64,000 bases of DNA from Chitinibacter sp046530675 (GTDB taxonomy: Bacteria > Pseudomonadota > Gammaproteobacteria > Burkholderiales > Chitinibacteraceae): positions 310,001 through 374,000 of the forward strand of contig NZ_CP172558.1 in assembly GCF_046530675.1 (NCBI RefSeq), in the 5' to 3' direction. A program made the translations under genes and the position numbers. A model generated the notes under the pieces. That model ran no database searches and was not told where the DNA came from. It saw only the letters and a program-made list of their open reading frames with translations. Shown here piece after piece: positions 1 through 8,438 of this stretch (its first letter is position 1; the number at the start of each line of letters is the position of its first letter).

Positions 1-25
1 ACCCACTATAAGCCACTTGGTTTTT

Positions 26-1099
26 CTATCGCACCAAATCAATCCTAGACTTCAAGCCCTGCCCAAAACGCGCCCGCAATTGCTCCAGCAGGTAAATGGC
101 CGCCCAGGCATACAGCGCGACGCCCGTAAACAGCGCCAAACGAACAAGGGATGCAGTCAGAACGTCTTTGCCGCTGGCGCTATCCTGAACCGCCGGGCCG
201 AGAAAAATCACCAGCGTGATCATTGCATTCACCCAGAATGACGGTGGATAAGGGCTGGCCGTCAAGCGATACAGTCGCATTCCGATGGCACAGAACACCA
301 GCGTCATCCACAAGGCAAACATCCATAGCGACGGCCACAAACTCAGTCCCTGCCAGACGAGCATTGCCAACAGCGCGCCAAGCAGGGTCGATCCAAGCAG
401 TTCGCGCCCGGCGTTTTTTGCATTCAGCGTACTGGCTTGCTGGCTCAGCGTTGCCGTTTTCATGATCGCCGCCATATACAGCGCCGGGTTTTGCAGCGCC
501 AGCAGCAGCACAGGCAACACAATGACGACACCACGAACGGCAGTCCACGTCGCCTGCTCGTTATCCGGAATCAGCGGTGTCGGCGGCTTGATGGGGACAA
601 GATCAGGCCAAAGCAAATAAACCAGCGTACCGACGAATGCCGCCAGCACGATGCCGGAAGCCAGCGCATGAATGACGGTGATCGCCAGCGCCTGTTCCTG
701 CACGCCGGCCACAGGAATCAGCGTAAAAGTCACAATCAGCAGACTGAGCAGCGGATGTGCTTTTTTCGTTCCGATATAAAACACCGTGAACAGCACCAGC
801 GTAATCAGCACGATGGCGGCAAAAGCATAACTTTCGAGCAATGGGACGATCCAGACACCGATCCCGGTCAACAACATGAAAACGCCGGCCAGTACCGCGC
901 TTTTAGCCAGCGGCATTGGCGATCCGGGTTTGCTGAGTAACAAAACAGCAATCAGCAGGCTGACATGCGGCACGGTAAAAGCAAAACCATAAACCGCAAG
1001 CAGCGCAATGCCAGCACCGAATCCCAGCCGCAGCACGAAACGGCTGCCCTGATCGATGACGGGGATGGCTGGGATGATGCTGGGCAGCTTAGTAGACAT
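26..1099 (-). CDS. DUF2955 family membrane protein of an efflux operon
   Basis: The protein has 357 residues and is almost entirely hydrophobic. About ten membrane helices fall in two halves (roughly residues 20-160 and 185-345) separated by a short polar stretch, the layout of DUF2955/FUSC-like inner-membrane proteins. Its start overlaps the end of the upstream HlyD adaptor gene by 11 bp, so the two are translationally coupled. In this family the DUF2955 protein is usually paired with an HlyD adaptor and is thought to be the inner-membrane part of an aromatic-acid or drug efflux pump. The substrate cannot be read from the sequence. Family assignment is by overall pattern; the export role is inferred from the operon. 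Confidence 0.8.
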   Translation of the reverse strand: MSTKLPSIIPAIPVIDQGSRFVLRLGFGAGIALLAVYGFAFTVPHVSLLIAVLLLSKPGSPMPLAKSAVLAGVFMLLTGIGVWIVPLLESYAFAAIVLITLVLFTVFYIGTKKAHPLLSLLIVTFTLIPVAGVQEQALAITVIHALASGIVLAAFVGTLVYLLWPDLVPIKPPTPLIPDNEQATWTAVRGVVIVLPVLLLALQNPALYMAAIMKTATLSQQASTLNAKNAGRELLGSTLLGALLAMLVWQGLSLWPSLWMFALWMTLVFCAIGMRLYRLTASPYPPSFWVNAMITLVIFLGPAVQDSASGKDVLTASLVRLALFTGVALYAWAAIYLLEQLRARFGQGLKSRIDLVR

Positions 1100-2234
1100 A
1101 CGACAATAGGCTCATTGTGCGCAGATACAGTGCACCCAGTACATTCATTACACCAGTATTGCCGGTGTAAATCATCACATCAGCCTGCCCGCCGACGCGA
1201 ACGCCTGTAACCCGCGCCATTTCACCCGCTTCAAACTCGATCGCCACTGGAAATCGCTGCGATTGGCGCAACCAGTCGCGATTGTTTTCTATCGTCGGCA
1301 GGCTGCCTGCCGGAGTCGATTGACCCGAGCTCACGCCGTTACCGATACTGCGAACCCGTCCTTTCAGCACTTCGCCCGGCATCACATCGAGCACGATGCC
1401 GACTTGATCACCGACTTTGACATTGCCCAGATTATTTTCGGTCATCTCGGCATTGATCCATAAATCATGAATCGCGATCAGTGTCATTGCTGGTGCACCA
1501 GTCTGGGTAAATTGCCCTGCATCGGTGCGCAAGTCCGTAATCAGTCCGCGTGATGGCGCAATGACTTTGGTGCGTTGCAGATCCAGCTCGGCCTTGGCAA
1601 TTGCAGACCGTGCGCTGGCCAGTTTGGCATTATTGCTCTCGTCGCCGCCCATGTTTTCCTGCGCCCGAACGACTTCGGCCTGCGCAGCGGTCACTTTGGC
1701 TCTGGCCTGCTCACGCGCGGCTTGTGCGGTTTCAAGGCGCCGTACCGAAATGGCACCGGGATCTTCGGCGTAGAGTGTTTCCTGTCGATGCGCATCTTGT
1801 TCAGCCTGCAAGCGGGCGGCTTCGGCGGCGCGTAACGACGCTTTGGCCGAGTCAACACCGGCAGTTGCCGCACCCAGATTACGCCGCGCCGATTCGTAAT
1901 CGGCCCTGGCTCTATCAAGCGCAATCTGGTATTGGTCGGTATCGACTTCAAACAGCAATTGGCCTTTTTTTACGTCGTCATTATTTTTGACCCAGACCTT
2001 TTTAACCGTTCCCGACACCTCGGCGGCGACCGGAACGACAAAAGCCTGCACCCGAGCTTGCGAGGTATAGGGCGTTAGCCGGTCGGCGGCAAAGTACCAG
2101 CTCAGGCTGAGCACGATGAGGATAAGCAAACCCAGCTGAATGCGGCGGGCGGCTTGTCCGGGCACGTCGGCTCGCTCGGTCTGGACTGGCGGAGTGGGCG
2201 TGCTGTCTTCGGCGGAAGGTGTTGGTGTCGTCAT
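1089..2234 (-). CDS. HlyD/EmrA-type periplasmic adaptor protein
   Basis: This 381-residue membrane-fusion protein has a polar N-terminus of about 30 residues, one membrane helix (about 32-50), a first lipoyl half motif (around residues 65-95), a long Ala/Glu/Arg-rich coiled-coil hairpin (about 100-210), the second lipoyl half and a beta-barrel domain. It bridges an inner-membrane pump and an outer-membrane channel. The gene overlaps the DUF2955 gene downstream. An outer-membrane factor gene lies 120 bp upstream, and that gap holds a perfect 9-bp inverted repeat (2297-2317), so hlyD-DUF2955 may have a promoter of its own. Confidence 0.9.
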   Translation of the reverse strand: MTTPTPSAEDSTPTPPVQTERADVPGQAARRIQLGLLILIVLSLSWYFAADRLTPYTSQARVQAFVVPVAAEVSGTVKKVWVKNNDDVKKGQLLFEVDTDQYQIALDRARADYESARRNLGAATAGVDSAKASLRAAEAARLQAEQDAHRQETLYAEDPGAISVRRLETAQAAREQARAKVTAAQAEVVRAQENMGGDESNNAKLASARSAIAKAELDLQRTKVIAPSRGLITDLRTDAGQFTQTGAPAMTLIAIHDLWINAEMTENNLGNVKVGDQVGIVLDVMPGEVLKGRVRSIGNGVSSGQSTPAGSLPTIENNRDWLRQSQRFPVAIEFEAGEMARVTGVRVGGQADVMIYTGNTGVMNVLGALYLRTMSLLSYVY

Positions 2235-2293
2235 TTATTTTCGCTCGGTCAATTCATTCATTTGGCTGATGCAGTCGCTCAAACCAAAAACAA

Positions 2294-2342
2294 GGGTATA
2301 TCGCTACAAGCGATATAAAACAAAGGCTAAAAAGCAATACGA
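2294..2342. repeat. degenerate 49-bp palindromic repeat (family C), containing a perfect inverted repeat
   Basis: The 49 bp begin GGGTATAT and resemble the 5' arm of the family C copies elsewhere in the window (about 15 of 18 bases match the arm at 38656-38673 read in reverse). The 3' end has decayed to GCAATACGA. Inside it, positions 2297-2317 form a perfect palindrome: two 9-bp arms, TATATCGCT and AGCGATATA, around a 3-bp centre. This could be a regulator operator for the hlyD gene 63 bp away, or only a by-product of the repeat. Confidence 0.5.
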
Positions 2343-2353
2343 ACACAGGGTAT

Positions 2354-3892
2354 CTATTTGCTTGAAGCCGCAGCAGCTGGCGAATCCAGCAAATCTCCCC
2401 AGTTGCTGCGTGCTTTCATCGTTGCCACCGTCTCATCGTCGAGTAATTGCGACGGTCTGGCGATTTCCCATGTTCCGCCCATGGCTTTGTAAACCGAGAT
2501 CAGGCTGCTCACCACATTGCCCCGGTTACTGACCACCCGTTCCTGCTGGCTGAGCAAGGCGCGTTGAGCATCGAGCACCCGCTCGAACCCTGCCATGCCT
2601 TCGCGATACTGGATATTGGCAATATCGAGCGAGCGCTGCGCTGCGACCTGCCCTTGCTCGAGCAAATCGATCTGCTCCAGACTTTTGGCGTAGCTCACCG
2701 CAGCGTTATCCACCTCGCGTGCAGCCTGCAAAACCGCATCCTGATACAACTCGGCCAGTTGCTGAAATCGTGCATCCTGAACCCGGACATTATTCTTGAT
2801 TCGCCCGTAATCAAAAATATTCCATTTGATGGCGGGACCAATCCCTAGATCAACGGTGCTTGGCGAACCTGAAATCGATGTGGTCGAAATCCCCAGCGAG
2901 CCCAGCAAGGTCAGCGAAGGATACAAATCGGCTTCGGCAACGCCGATCAGTGCCGATTGCGCTTTGAGCAGCATTTCGGCTGCACGAACATCGGGGCGAC
3001 GGCGCAGCATATCAGCAGGCAGATCGGCAATCATATTCAGGCTGGCTTGCGGGACAATGCCGGTGCCGGTCTGCATTTCAGGCAAAGCGCCTGGCGCTCT
3101 GGCCAGCAGCGTCGCCAGCGCGTTTTGCGTCTGGCGCAACGACGCTTGCAGCGGCGGAATGCTCGATACTGTTCCCAGATATTGCGTGCGAGCTTGCTGC
3201 ACATCCAGCTCGGATTCATTACCGCTTTTGAATAGGCGCTCGGTAATTTCAAGGCTGCGCTTCTGGATTTTTGCGTTGTTTTCAACGATTTTCAGCCTAG
3301 CTTCCAGCGTACGGATCATCGAATAAAACTCGGCAGTTTGCGCAGCCAGCAAAATGGCGACTTCATCATATTTGGCCAGCGAAGCCAGATAATTGGCATC
3401 GGCCGCTTCAATGCCGCGCGCAAAACGTCCCCAGAAATCGAGCTCCCAGCCAACACTCAGATCGGCCGAATAAAGCCATTGATTGGCCGAATGGCCCGAC
3501 TGACGTCGTTCGGTGTTGAGCACGCTGCCATTGAGCTGCTGCACCTGAGGGAACATGGCGCTACCGGCAATCCCCTGCTGCGCCCGCGCTTCAAGCAAAC
3601 GCAATGCCGCCGCTTTCAGCGTATGGTTTTTGCGCAGCACTTCAGCAATCAGTGCATCGAGCACCGGGTCATTAAAGTGCCGCCACCATTGCCCCTGGCG
3701 GGTCCAGTTTGAAACATCGCCCGACTTGGGTGCATTTTGCAAACTGTCACCCTGCCAGTCTGCAGCAATCTGGCTAGCAGGGCGAACATAGTCCGGCCCC
3801 AGCACAGTGCACGCTTGCAAACCCGACAAAGCCAGAAACAGGCAACAGCGCTTGAGCACGAACTGCTGCCGGTTTATGGCACTAAGCCTCAT
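2354..3892 (-). CDS. outer-membrane efflux lipoprotein (NodT/OprM-type, TolC superfamily)
   Basis: This is a TolC-superfamily channel protein. The chosen start gives 512 residues with a lipoprotein signal whose lipobox is LSGLQAC, followed by the typical GPDYVRP start of the mature NodT-type proteins. Two repeated outer-membrane-factor domains follow, the second containing the family signature LLRRRPDVRAAE in the form MLRRRPDVRAAE. The frame is open 36 bp further upstream (3928). The internal start at 3892 is preferred because it gives a normal signal peptide and overlaps the upstream gene by only 11 bp. It would complete the tripartite pump with the HlyD adaptor and DUF2955 protein downstream. 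Confidence 0.88.
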   Translation of the reverse strand: MRLSAINRQQFVLKRCCLFLALSGLQACTVLGPDYVRPASQIAADWQGDSLQNAPKSGDVSNWTRQGQWWRHFNDPVLDALIAEVLRKNHTLKAAALRLLEARAQQGIAGSAMFPQVQQLNGSVLNTERRQSGHSANQWLYSADLSVGWELDFWGRFARGIEAADANYLASLAKYDEVAILLAAQTAEFYSMIRTLEARLKIVENNAKIQKRSLEITERLFKSGNESELDVQQARTQYLGTVSSIPPLQASLRQTQNALATLLARAPGALPEMQTGTGIVPQASLNMIADLPADMLRRRPDVRAAEMLLKAQSALIGVAEADLYPSLTLLGSLGISTTSISGSPSTVDLGIGPAIKWNIFDYGRIKNNVRVQDARFQQLAELYQDAVLQAAREVDNAAVSYAKSLEQIDLLEQGQVAAQRSLDIANIQYREGMAGFERVLDAQRALLSQQERVVSNRGNVVSSLISVYKAMGGTWEIARPSQLLDDETVATMKARSNWGDLLDSPAAAASSK

Positions 3893-4997
3893 GCTTGGCA
3901 TCCAGGGCATTCGCCGAAACCGGCTCATCAGGGTTCGTTTCTACCCAGCCCATGAAAATCAGATAGCCCAGCGCGAGCAAGGCTGCGCCGACAAACATGC
4001 CCAGAATCCCGCCGGAAACCATGCCGCCCAAGGCGCCCAGCAAAATCACCGGCATCGGTGCATCGACGCCACGGCCGAGCATTAATGGCTTCAGCACATT
4101 ATCAGCCAGACCGGAAACACCCAGCAGTACCGAATAAAGAATTGCCGGCAAGGTGTCGTAGCCACCACCGAGCCAGATATACGCCAATGCGGGCAAGACA
4201 ATCAGCACTGCGGGCAATTGGGCAATCCCCATCACCAGCGCAATCACGGCCAATACACCGGCAAACGGAATGCCGGCCAGCATCAAACTCAAGCCCAGCA
4301 TGATCGCCTGAATGAAAGCCACGCCAATCACACCCTGCGCAACGGCGCGGATGGTCGCAGTCGATAACACGGTAATCTGCTCACCACGCTCAGCGCCGAA
4401 GACACGGCGATTGATGGCTCGTGCGCTTTCATGGCCACTGGTACCAAAGGCCATAATGACGCCGGCAATAATGAAAGAAAACAGAAACTGCAGCATACCG
4501 CCGCCAATACTGGCAACAAAACCCAGCGACGCTTTGGCCAGATCGCCAATTTTAGGCTGCAGCTTTTGAATCAGCATCGGCAGATCGGTCGCGGCCATAC
4601 TCCATAGCGCATGCACTTTTTTGCCAATCAGCGGCCAGGCAGCCACCTTGTCCGATGGCGCCGGAATGATCAGTGTATTGTCTTTCATCGAGTGAATCAG
4701 CCCCGTCACTGAATCAGCAAGAGAGTTGGCCAGCAAAGTGACCGGAACAAAAATGACGATGATGCCCAGCAGCACCAGCAAAGTCGCACTGCGCCCTTGC
4801 TTGCCCCCCATTTTTCCGGCCAGCATCTGATGTAGCGGATATAGCGTCACCGCCAGAATCAGCGCCCAGAGCATCAAGGTCATAAATGGCGCGAAAATCT
4901 GGTAACACACACTGACCAGCACGACAATCAGACCGCCCTGAATCAGGACATCCAGTGCTCGGCGGGAAAATATTTTCTGCGTGGCTAAGTCAAACAT
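3882..4997 (-). CDS. AI-2E family transporter (YdiK/PerM-type membrane protein)
   Basis: The protein has about 371 residues with two N-terminal helices, a central soluble segment (about 60-150) and a block of five or more helices. The glycine-rich segment LGGMVSGGILGMFVG near the C-terminus is typical of the AI-2E exporter (UPF0118) family. The ATG at 4997 is preferred because GAGG lies 5 bp upstream; a GTG two codons earlier is also in frame. Members export autoinducer-2, Na+ or small organics, and the substrate here is unknown. It overlaps the outer-membrane factor gene and is probably the first gene of the four-gene operon. Confidence 0.85.
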   Translation of the reverse strand: MFDLATQKIFSRRALDVLIQGGLIVVLVSVCYQIFAPFMTLMLWALILAVTLYPLHQMLAGKMGGKQGRSATLLVLLGIIVIFVPVTLLANSLADSVTGLIHSMKDNTLIIPAPSDKVAAWPLIGKKVHALWSMAATDLPMLIQKLQPKIGDLAKASLGFVASIGGGMLQFLFSFIIAGVIMAFGTSGHESARAINRRVFGAERGEQITVLSTATIRAVAQGVIGVAFIQAIMLGLSLMLAGIPFAGVLAVIALVMGIAQLPAVLIVLPALAYIWLGGGYDTLPAILYSVLLGVSGLADNVLKPLMLGRGVDAPMPVILLGALGGMVSGGILGMFVGAALLALGYLIFMGWVETNPDEPVSANALDAKHEA

Positions 4998-5130
4998 AAA
5001 CACCTCGGATGAGTTGGAAATTTCGTGCTTAGACTATATACCATGCGATTGTGCCATAGCTGCAAATACAAACAGGGCACAACTCGCAATTGCAGCAAAA
5101 GTTGGGGCGAAAACCAAACGTCAACAGATC

Positions 5131-5814
5131 CTACTGAGCCATTGGCCAGAAAGCCGGGTCATGCAGCAGATTGCCGATGCCATTGATGACAAACTGGATG
5201 CCGATACAAATCAGCAAAAAGCCCATGATCCGTGAAATGGCATTGATGCCGTCATCACCGAGAAAACGGTATAAACGGGTCGATGCGCGCAGCGTCAGCC
5301 AGGCAATATAGGCGACCAGCGCAATGCCGATGATGACGCTGACATAACCCAGCCAGACCGGCAAAGCCGTCTGGCTATGCACACCGGTTGACATCGAAAT
5401 CACCACCGCAATCGAGCCGGGGCCCGACAGCGAAGGCATGGCCAGCGGCGTAAAGGAAATATCACGCTTAGGTTTCTCCGGCTGATGCGGCTCGTCGCTG
5501 GCATGATTGGCCCCCGGCTCGGCAAACAGCATATCAAAACCGAAATAGCTGATAATCAGCCCGCCGGAAATCCGCAAGCCCGGTATTGAAATATTGAAAA
5601 AATCCATAATCAACGCACCAGCGAGCAGAAAAGTCACCAGAATCCCCGCCATATAGATACAAGCGCGCTTGACCTGGGCGTTACGTTCGGACTCGCTCAA
5701 ATGCGCCGCCATTCCCGGCAAAATGACAACGGTCATCAGGGGATTGGCAATCGGCAGCAATGCAGAAATGGTGGCCAGCACCGTCATGAAAATTTCGAAA
5801 AATATATTCTGCAT
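5131..5814 (-). CDS. MarC family integral membrane protein
   Basis: The 227-residue protein has six predicted membrane helices. The start (FLTVLATISALLPIANPLMTVVI-like segment), the glycine/proline motif SLSGPGSIAV and a C-terminal segment with ISRIMGFLLICIGIQFVINGI are hallmarks of the MarC/YhgN family. The function of the family is unsettled; it was once linked to multiple antibiotic resistance. The ATG lies directly beside a 49-bp palindromic repeat (5815-5863), which appears to have replaced the normal ribosome-binding region: no Shine-Dalgarno is visible immediately upstream. Confidence 0.88.
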   Translation of the reverse strand: MQNIFFEIFMTVLATISALLPIANPLMTVVILPGMAAHLSESERNAQVKRACIYMAGILVTFLLAGALIMDFFNISIPGLRISGGLIISYFGFDMLFAEPGANHASDEPHQPEKPKRDISFTPLAMPSLSGPGSIAVVISMSTGVHSQTALPVWLGYVSVIIGIALVAYIAWLTLRASTRLYRFLGDDGINAISRIMGFLLICIGIQFVINGIGNLLHDPAFWPMAQ

Positions 5815-5863
5815 GGGTATACGTCTGTAGCTCTCTATTTAATTAGTTTACATGAATATACGG
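5815..5863. repeat. 49-bp palindromic repeat, family C
   Basis: Exactly 49 bp, starting GGGTATACGTCTGTAG and ending ATATACGG. It follows the family pattern GGGTAT-N4-CTGCAG ... N4-ATACCC with a few changes. It fills the gap between the marC start codon and the 3' end of the phosphofructokinase gene and overlaps the last seven codons and stop of the latter, so it encodes that protein's C-terminus. Confidence 0.7.
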
Positions 5864-7108
5864 GGGTAATTTTGGCGTTTCCAGCCGCCATTGCCATGCG
5901 CCGTAATCAGGCAGACCATCGACAAAAGGCGGAGCGGCTTCGCCGATAATGAGCGGCTGCAAATAGCGGATCGCATCAGCGGTAATACCAAAGCCCCCCG
6001 CATCGATAAACTCGGCCGGCAGTGGTTTTTCGATATTGGCGACATTAGCCAGTGGCACTGCGCCGACTTCCCAGGTGTACGGAATATCGCTGAGGCGCTC
6101 TATCGTCAGCATGATTTCGGACTGCCCGGCGACGGCAAACTGCACCGCAGCCTCGCCCACCGCGACCGCATGCGCCAGATCAGTCGCCGAAACCAGATGC
6201 CGCGCAGCGCGCTGCAAATAATCGGCTACCGCCCAGTGACATTTGAAACCCGTCGCGGCTCTGATTTGCTCGACCAGCAAGGGCGCGACACCGCCGAGCT
6301 GAACATGACCAAAAGCATCGCGCTCGGCAGTTTCACTCAACAAATCCCCCAGGGTATCTCTTACACCTTCAGCAACAACAATCACTGCGTAACCATACCT
6401 ATCCACCGTATCTTGCACTGCCGCAATAAACCGCGCCGAATCAAAAGGCACTTCGGGCAATAAGAGCAGATGCGGCGGCTCACCGGCGCCGCGACAGGCC
6501 AAAGCACTTGCTGCAGCGATCCAGCCGACGTGTCGCCCCATCACTTCCAGCACGAATACCTTGCTCGAACTATCTTTTGTCAGACCATTGGCCATCGATG
6601 CCAGATCCAGCCCCACTTCGCGCACCGAAGTGGCGACATATTTGGCAACCGAAGCAAAACCGGGCGAACAATCGGTCAGCGGCAGATCGTTATTGATCGT
6701 TTTCGGGATGTGAATCAGTTGCAAAGGATAATTGGCCGCACGCGCCAGCTCGCTCAGCTGCATACAGGTTTGCGCGGCATCTTTGCCACCGTGGTAAAAA
6801 AAATAGCCGATATTCCACGCCTGTAAAACCGTCAGTAGCCGCTGCACCTGATCCGGATTTTTCAGCTTATGACGACAAGAACCAAAAGCGCCGCCCGGCG
6901 TTGATTTCAACTGGTTCAACTCGCGCACGCTCAGCACCGACGTATCGATCAGCGCTTCGCCGAGTACGCCGAGAATCCCGTTTTGCGCGGCGAAAAACCG
7001 TTCGAAATGAGCAGGATATTGTCGTGCCGTCAGCAACAAACCGGCAACCGAAGCATTGATCACCGGCGTTGCACCACCTGACTGGGCATAAAGGGCATTC
7101 ATAGGCAT
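5843..7108 (-). CDS. pfp: pyrophosphate-type 6-phosphofructokinase
   Basis: Converts fructose 6-phosphate to the 1,6-bisphosphate in glycolysis; the reaction is reversible if PPi is the donor. The N-terminal loop YAQSGGATPVINAS, the GGKDA segment (around 105) where ATP enzymes have GGDGS, and PKTINND (about 136) with the lysine typical of PPi-dependent enzymes all point to the PPi-PFK clade. At about 421 residues it is longer than ATP-PFK (320). The ATG at 7108 has AGG nine bases upstream; a GTG at 7117 is the alternative. The C-terminal residues lie in a repeat (5815-5863). PPi use is inferred from motifs. Confidence 0.88.
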   Translation of the reverse strand: MPMNALYAQSGGATPVINASVAGLLLTARQYPAHFERFFAAQNGILGVLGEALIDTSVLSVRELNQLKSTPGGAFGSCRHKLKNPDQVQRLLTVLQAWNIGYFFYHGGKDAAQTCMQLSELARAANYPLQLIHIPKTINNDLPLTDCSPGFASVAKYVATSVREVGLDLASMANGLTKDSSSKVFVLEVMGRHVGWIAAASALACRGAGEPPHLLLLPEVPFDSARFIAAVQDTVDRYGYAVIVVAEGVRDTLGDLLSETAERDAFGHVQLGGVAPLLVEQIRAATGFKCHWAVADYLQRAARHLVSATDLAHAVAVGEAAVQFAVAGQSEIMLTIERLSDIPYTWEVGAVPLANVANIEKPLPAEFIDAGGFGITADAIRYLQPLIIGEAAPPFVDGLPDYGAWQWRLETPKLPPYIHVN

Positions 7109-7183
7109 GGCAGACACCTATTGCGACAAGAATGGGTTTATTTTGCGCGCTGCAGCAAATAGTGCGATAGGGATTTTCCACAA

Positions 7184-7639
7184 TCAGGAGGACGCAGCGG
7201 TCGGCGTTTGCTGATCGTGGGTATTTTGCAGAAAATCGAACATCGTTTGTCGCAATTGCGGCATTTCATCGAGCGCTTCAACCACTCTGGCCAGCGTTAA
7301 CAACTCACCCGCACTTTGCTGCAAATGGGGAAGCATAAAGTCATAGTCGCGGAAAAACATGCTCCAGTTCGGAAAACGCCGCTTCAGGATGACTTCCTCG
7401 CTCATCAGCTCGACTTCTTCGTTGCGCGGATCCTTGCTGATGGAAGCAAAAACTTTGCGGACAGTGTCGGGCGGGCCTTCGAGATATTGCAGAAAATACC
7501 CTTGCTGATACAGCAGCAAGCCGGTGATGTTCTGATGCGCATTGCGTAATTCGCATTCTCGCATCAGTTGAAAACGCATTTCCTCGGTCAGTAAATGCGA
7601 CGAATGGCTGACATAAGTAATCGCCAACAGCATCATCAT
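7184..7639 (-). CDS. BLUF-domain blue-light sensor protein
   Basis: A short FAD-binding photoreceptor of about 151 residues. From the ATG at 7639, the three key BLUF residues fall exactly as in the structurally known short BLUF proteins: Tyr9, Asn33 and Gln51 (in YFLQYLEG). The segment ITGLLLYQQGYFLQYLEG is the family signature. No output domain is attached, so it probably acts by protein contact. GGAG overlaps the triple ATG, and the third ATG (7633) has the best spacing. The frame is open to 7771, but that start would lie inside the efp terminator and is rejected. Confidence 0.87.
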   Translation of the reverse strand: MMMLLAITYVSHSSHLLTEEMRFQLMRECELRNAHQNITGLLLYQQGYFLQYLEGPPDTVRKVFASISKDPRNEEVELMSEEVILKRRFPNWSMFFRDYDFMLPHLQQSAGELLTLARVVEALDEMPQLRQTMFDFLQNTHDQQTPTAASS

Positions 7640-7753
7640 CTCCAGATTGCTCTCACTTCTTTGTAGTGCAAATCTGCATCCAAGTCCTTGTTTATCCAAG
7701 AAACTGGCATAAAAGGCCAAATCGGCAGGATGGGTGGCAATACTGCGACACAT

Positions 7754-7781
7754 AAAAAAAAGCCACCGCAAGGGTGGCTTC
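7754..7781 (-). terminator. rho-independent terminator of efp
   Basis: Read on the minus strand, the stem AGCCACC/GGTGGCT with a short loop is followed by a run of seven or eight T residues (plus-strand A tract 7754-7760). It lies 25 bp after the efp stop. Confidence 0.9.
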
Positions 7782-7804
7782 TTCTTGTTTCAATTACGCG
7801 GCGA

Positions 7805-8374
7805 TTAAGCGCGTTTTTTGAATTCCATTGTGCGGGTGTCGATCTCGATTTTGTCACCGATTTCGATGAAGGCTGCTACTGGCAATTCCAGATTGGTGCC
7901 TTTCAGTTTCGCAGGTTTCATCACTTTGCCTGAAGTATCGCCACGAACTGCCGGTTCGGTGTATTCAACTTCACGCACGACTACGGTTGGCAACTCAACA
8001 GAGATCGCTTTGCCGTCGTAGAAAGTCACTTGGCATTGGTCTTCCATGCCATCAACGATCAGACCGAGCGTGTCGCCGAGGTTGTCAGCTTCAACTTCAT
8101 ATTGGTTGAACTCGCCGTCCATGAAGACGTACATCGGGTCAGCGAAGTAGCTGTAAGTACAATCGAGGCGGTCGAGAACAACCACTTCCATTTTGTCGTC
8201 TGATTTGTAAACCACTTCAGAGCCAGAGCCTGACAACAGACCTTTAGACTTGATTTTAACGACTGAAGAGTTACGACCCGATTTAGAGAATTCGGTTTTT
8301 TGTACGACCAGAGGTTGGCCATCAACCAAGATGACGTTACCAGCGCGTACTTCGTGTGCGGTTTTGATTGCCAT
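7805..8374 (-). CDS. efp: elongation factor P (arginine-modified type)
   Basis: 189 residues with the three domains of EF-P, which binds between the ribosomal P and E sites and relieves stalling at polyproline. The modification loop reads SKSGRNSS with Arg34, equivalent to Arg32 of Pseudomonas EF-P, instead of the lysine of E. coli. This arginine is the target of rhamnosylation by EarP, whose gene lies 64 bp upstream on the same strand. A strong terminator follows. Confidence 0.97.
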   Translation of the reverse strand: MAIKTAHEVRAGNVILVDGQPLVVQKTEFSKSGRNSSVVKIKSKGLLSGSGSEVVYKSDDKMEVVVLDRLDCTYSYFADPMYVFMDGEFNQYEVEADNLGDTLGLIVDGMEDQCQVTFYDGKAISVELPTVVVREVEYTEPAVRGDTSGKVMKPAKLKGTNLELPVAAFIEIGDKIEIDTRTMEFKKRA

Positions 8375-8438
8375 TGCGTATTACCTGAGTTTTATCGATT
8401 TTTGTGCAAAATCGATGTTTGAAAATAGAAAAATCCCG

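Noticed and set aside
6354..6402. GGGTAT and ATACC spaced as in family C, inside the phosphofructokinase gene
   Set aside because: The DNA encodes a conserved segment (AVIVVAEG) of the enzyme, and the CTGCAG arms are absent. The spacing is likely chance.
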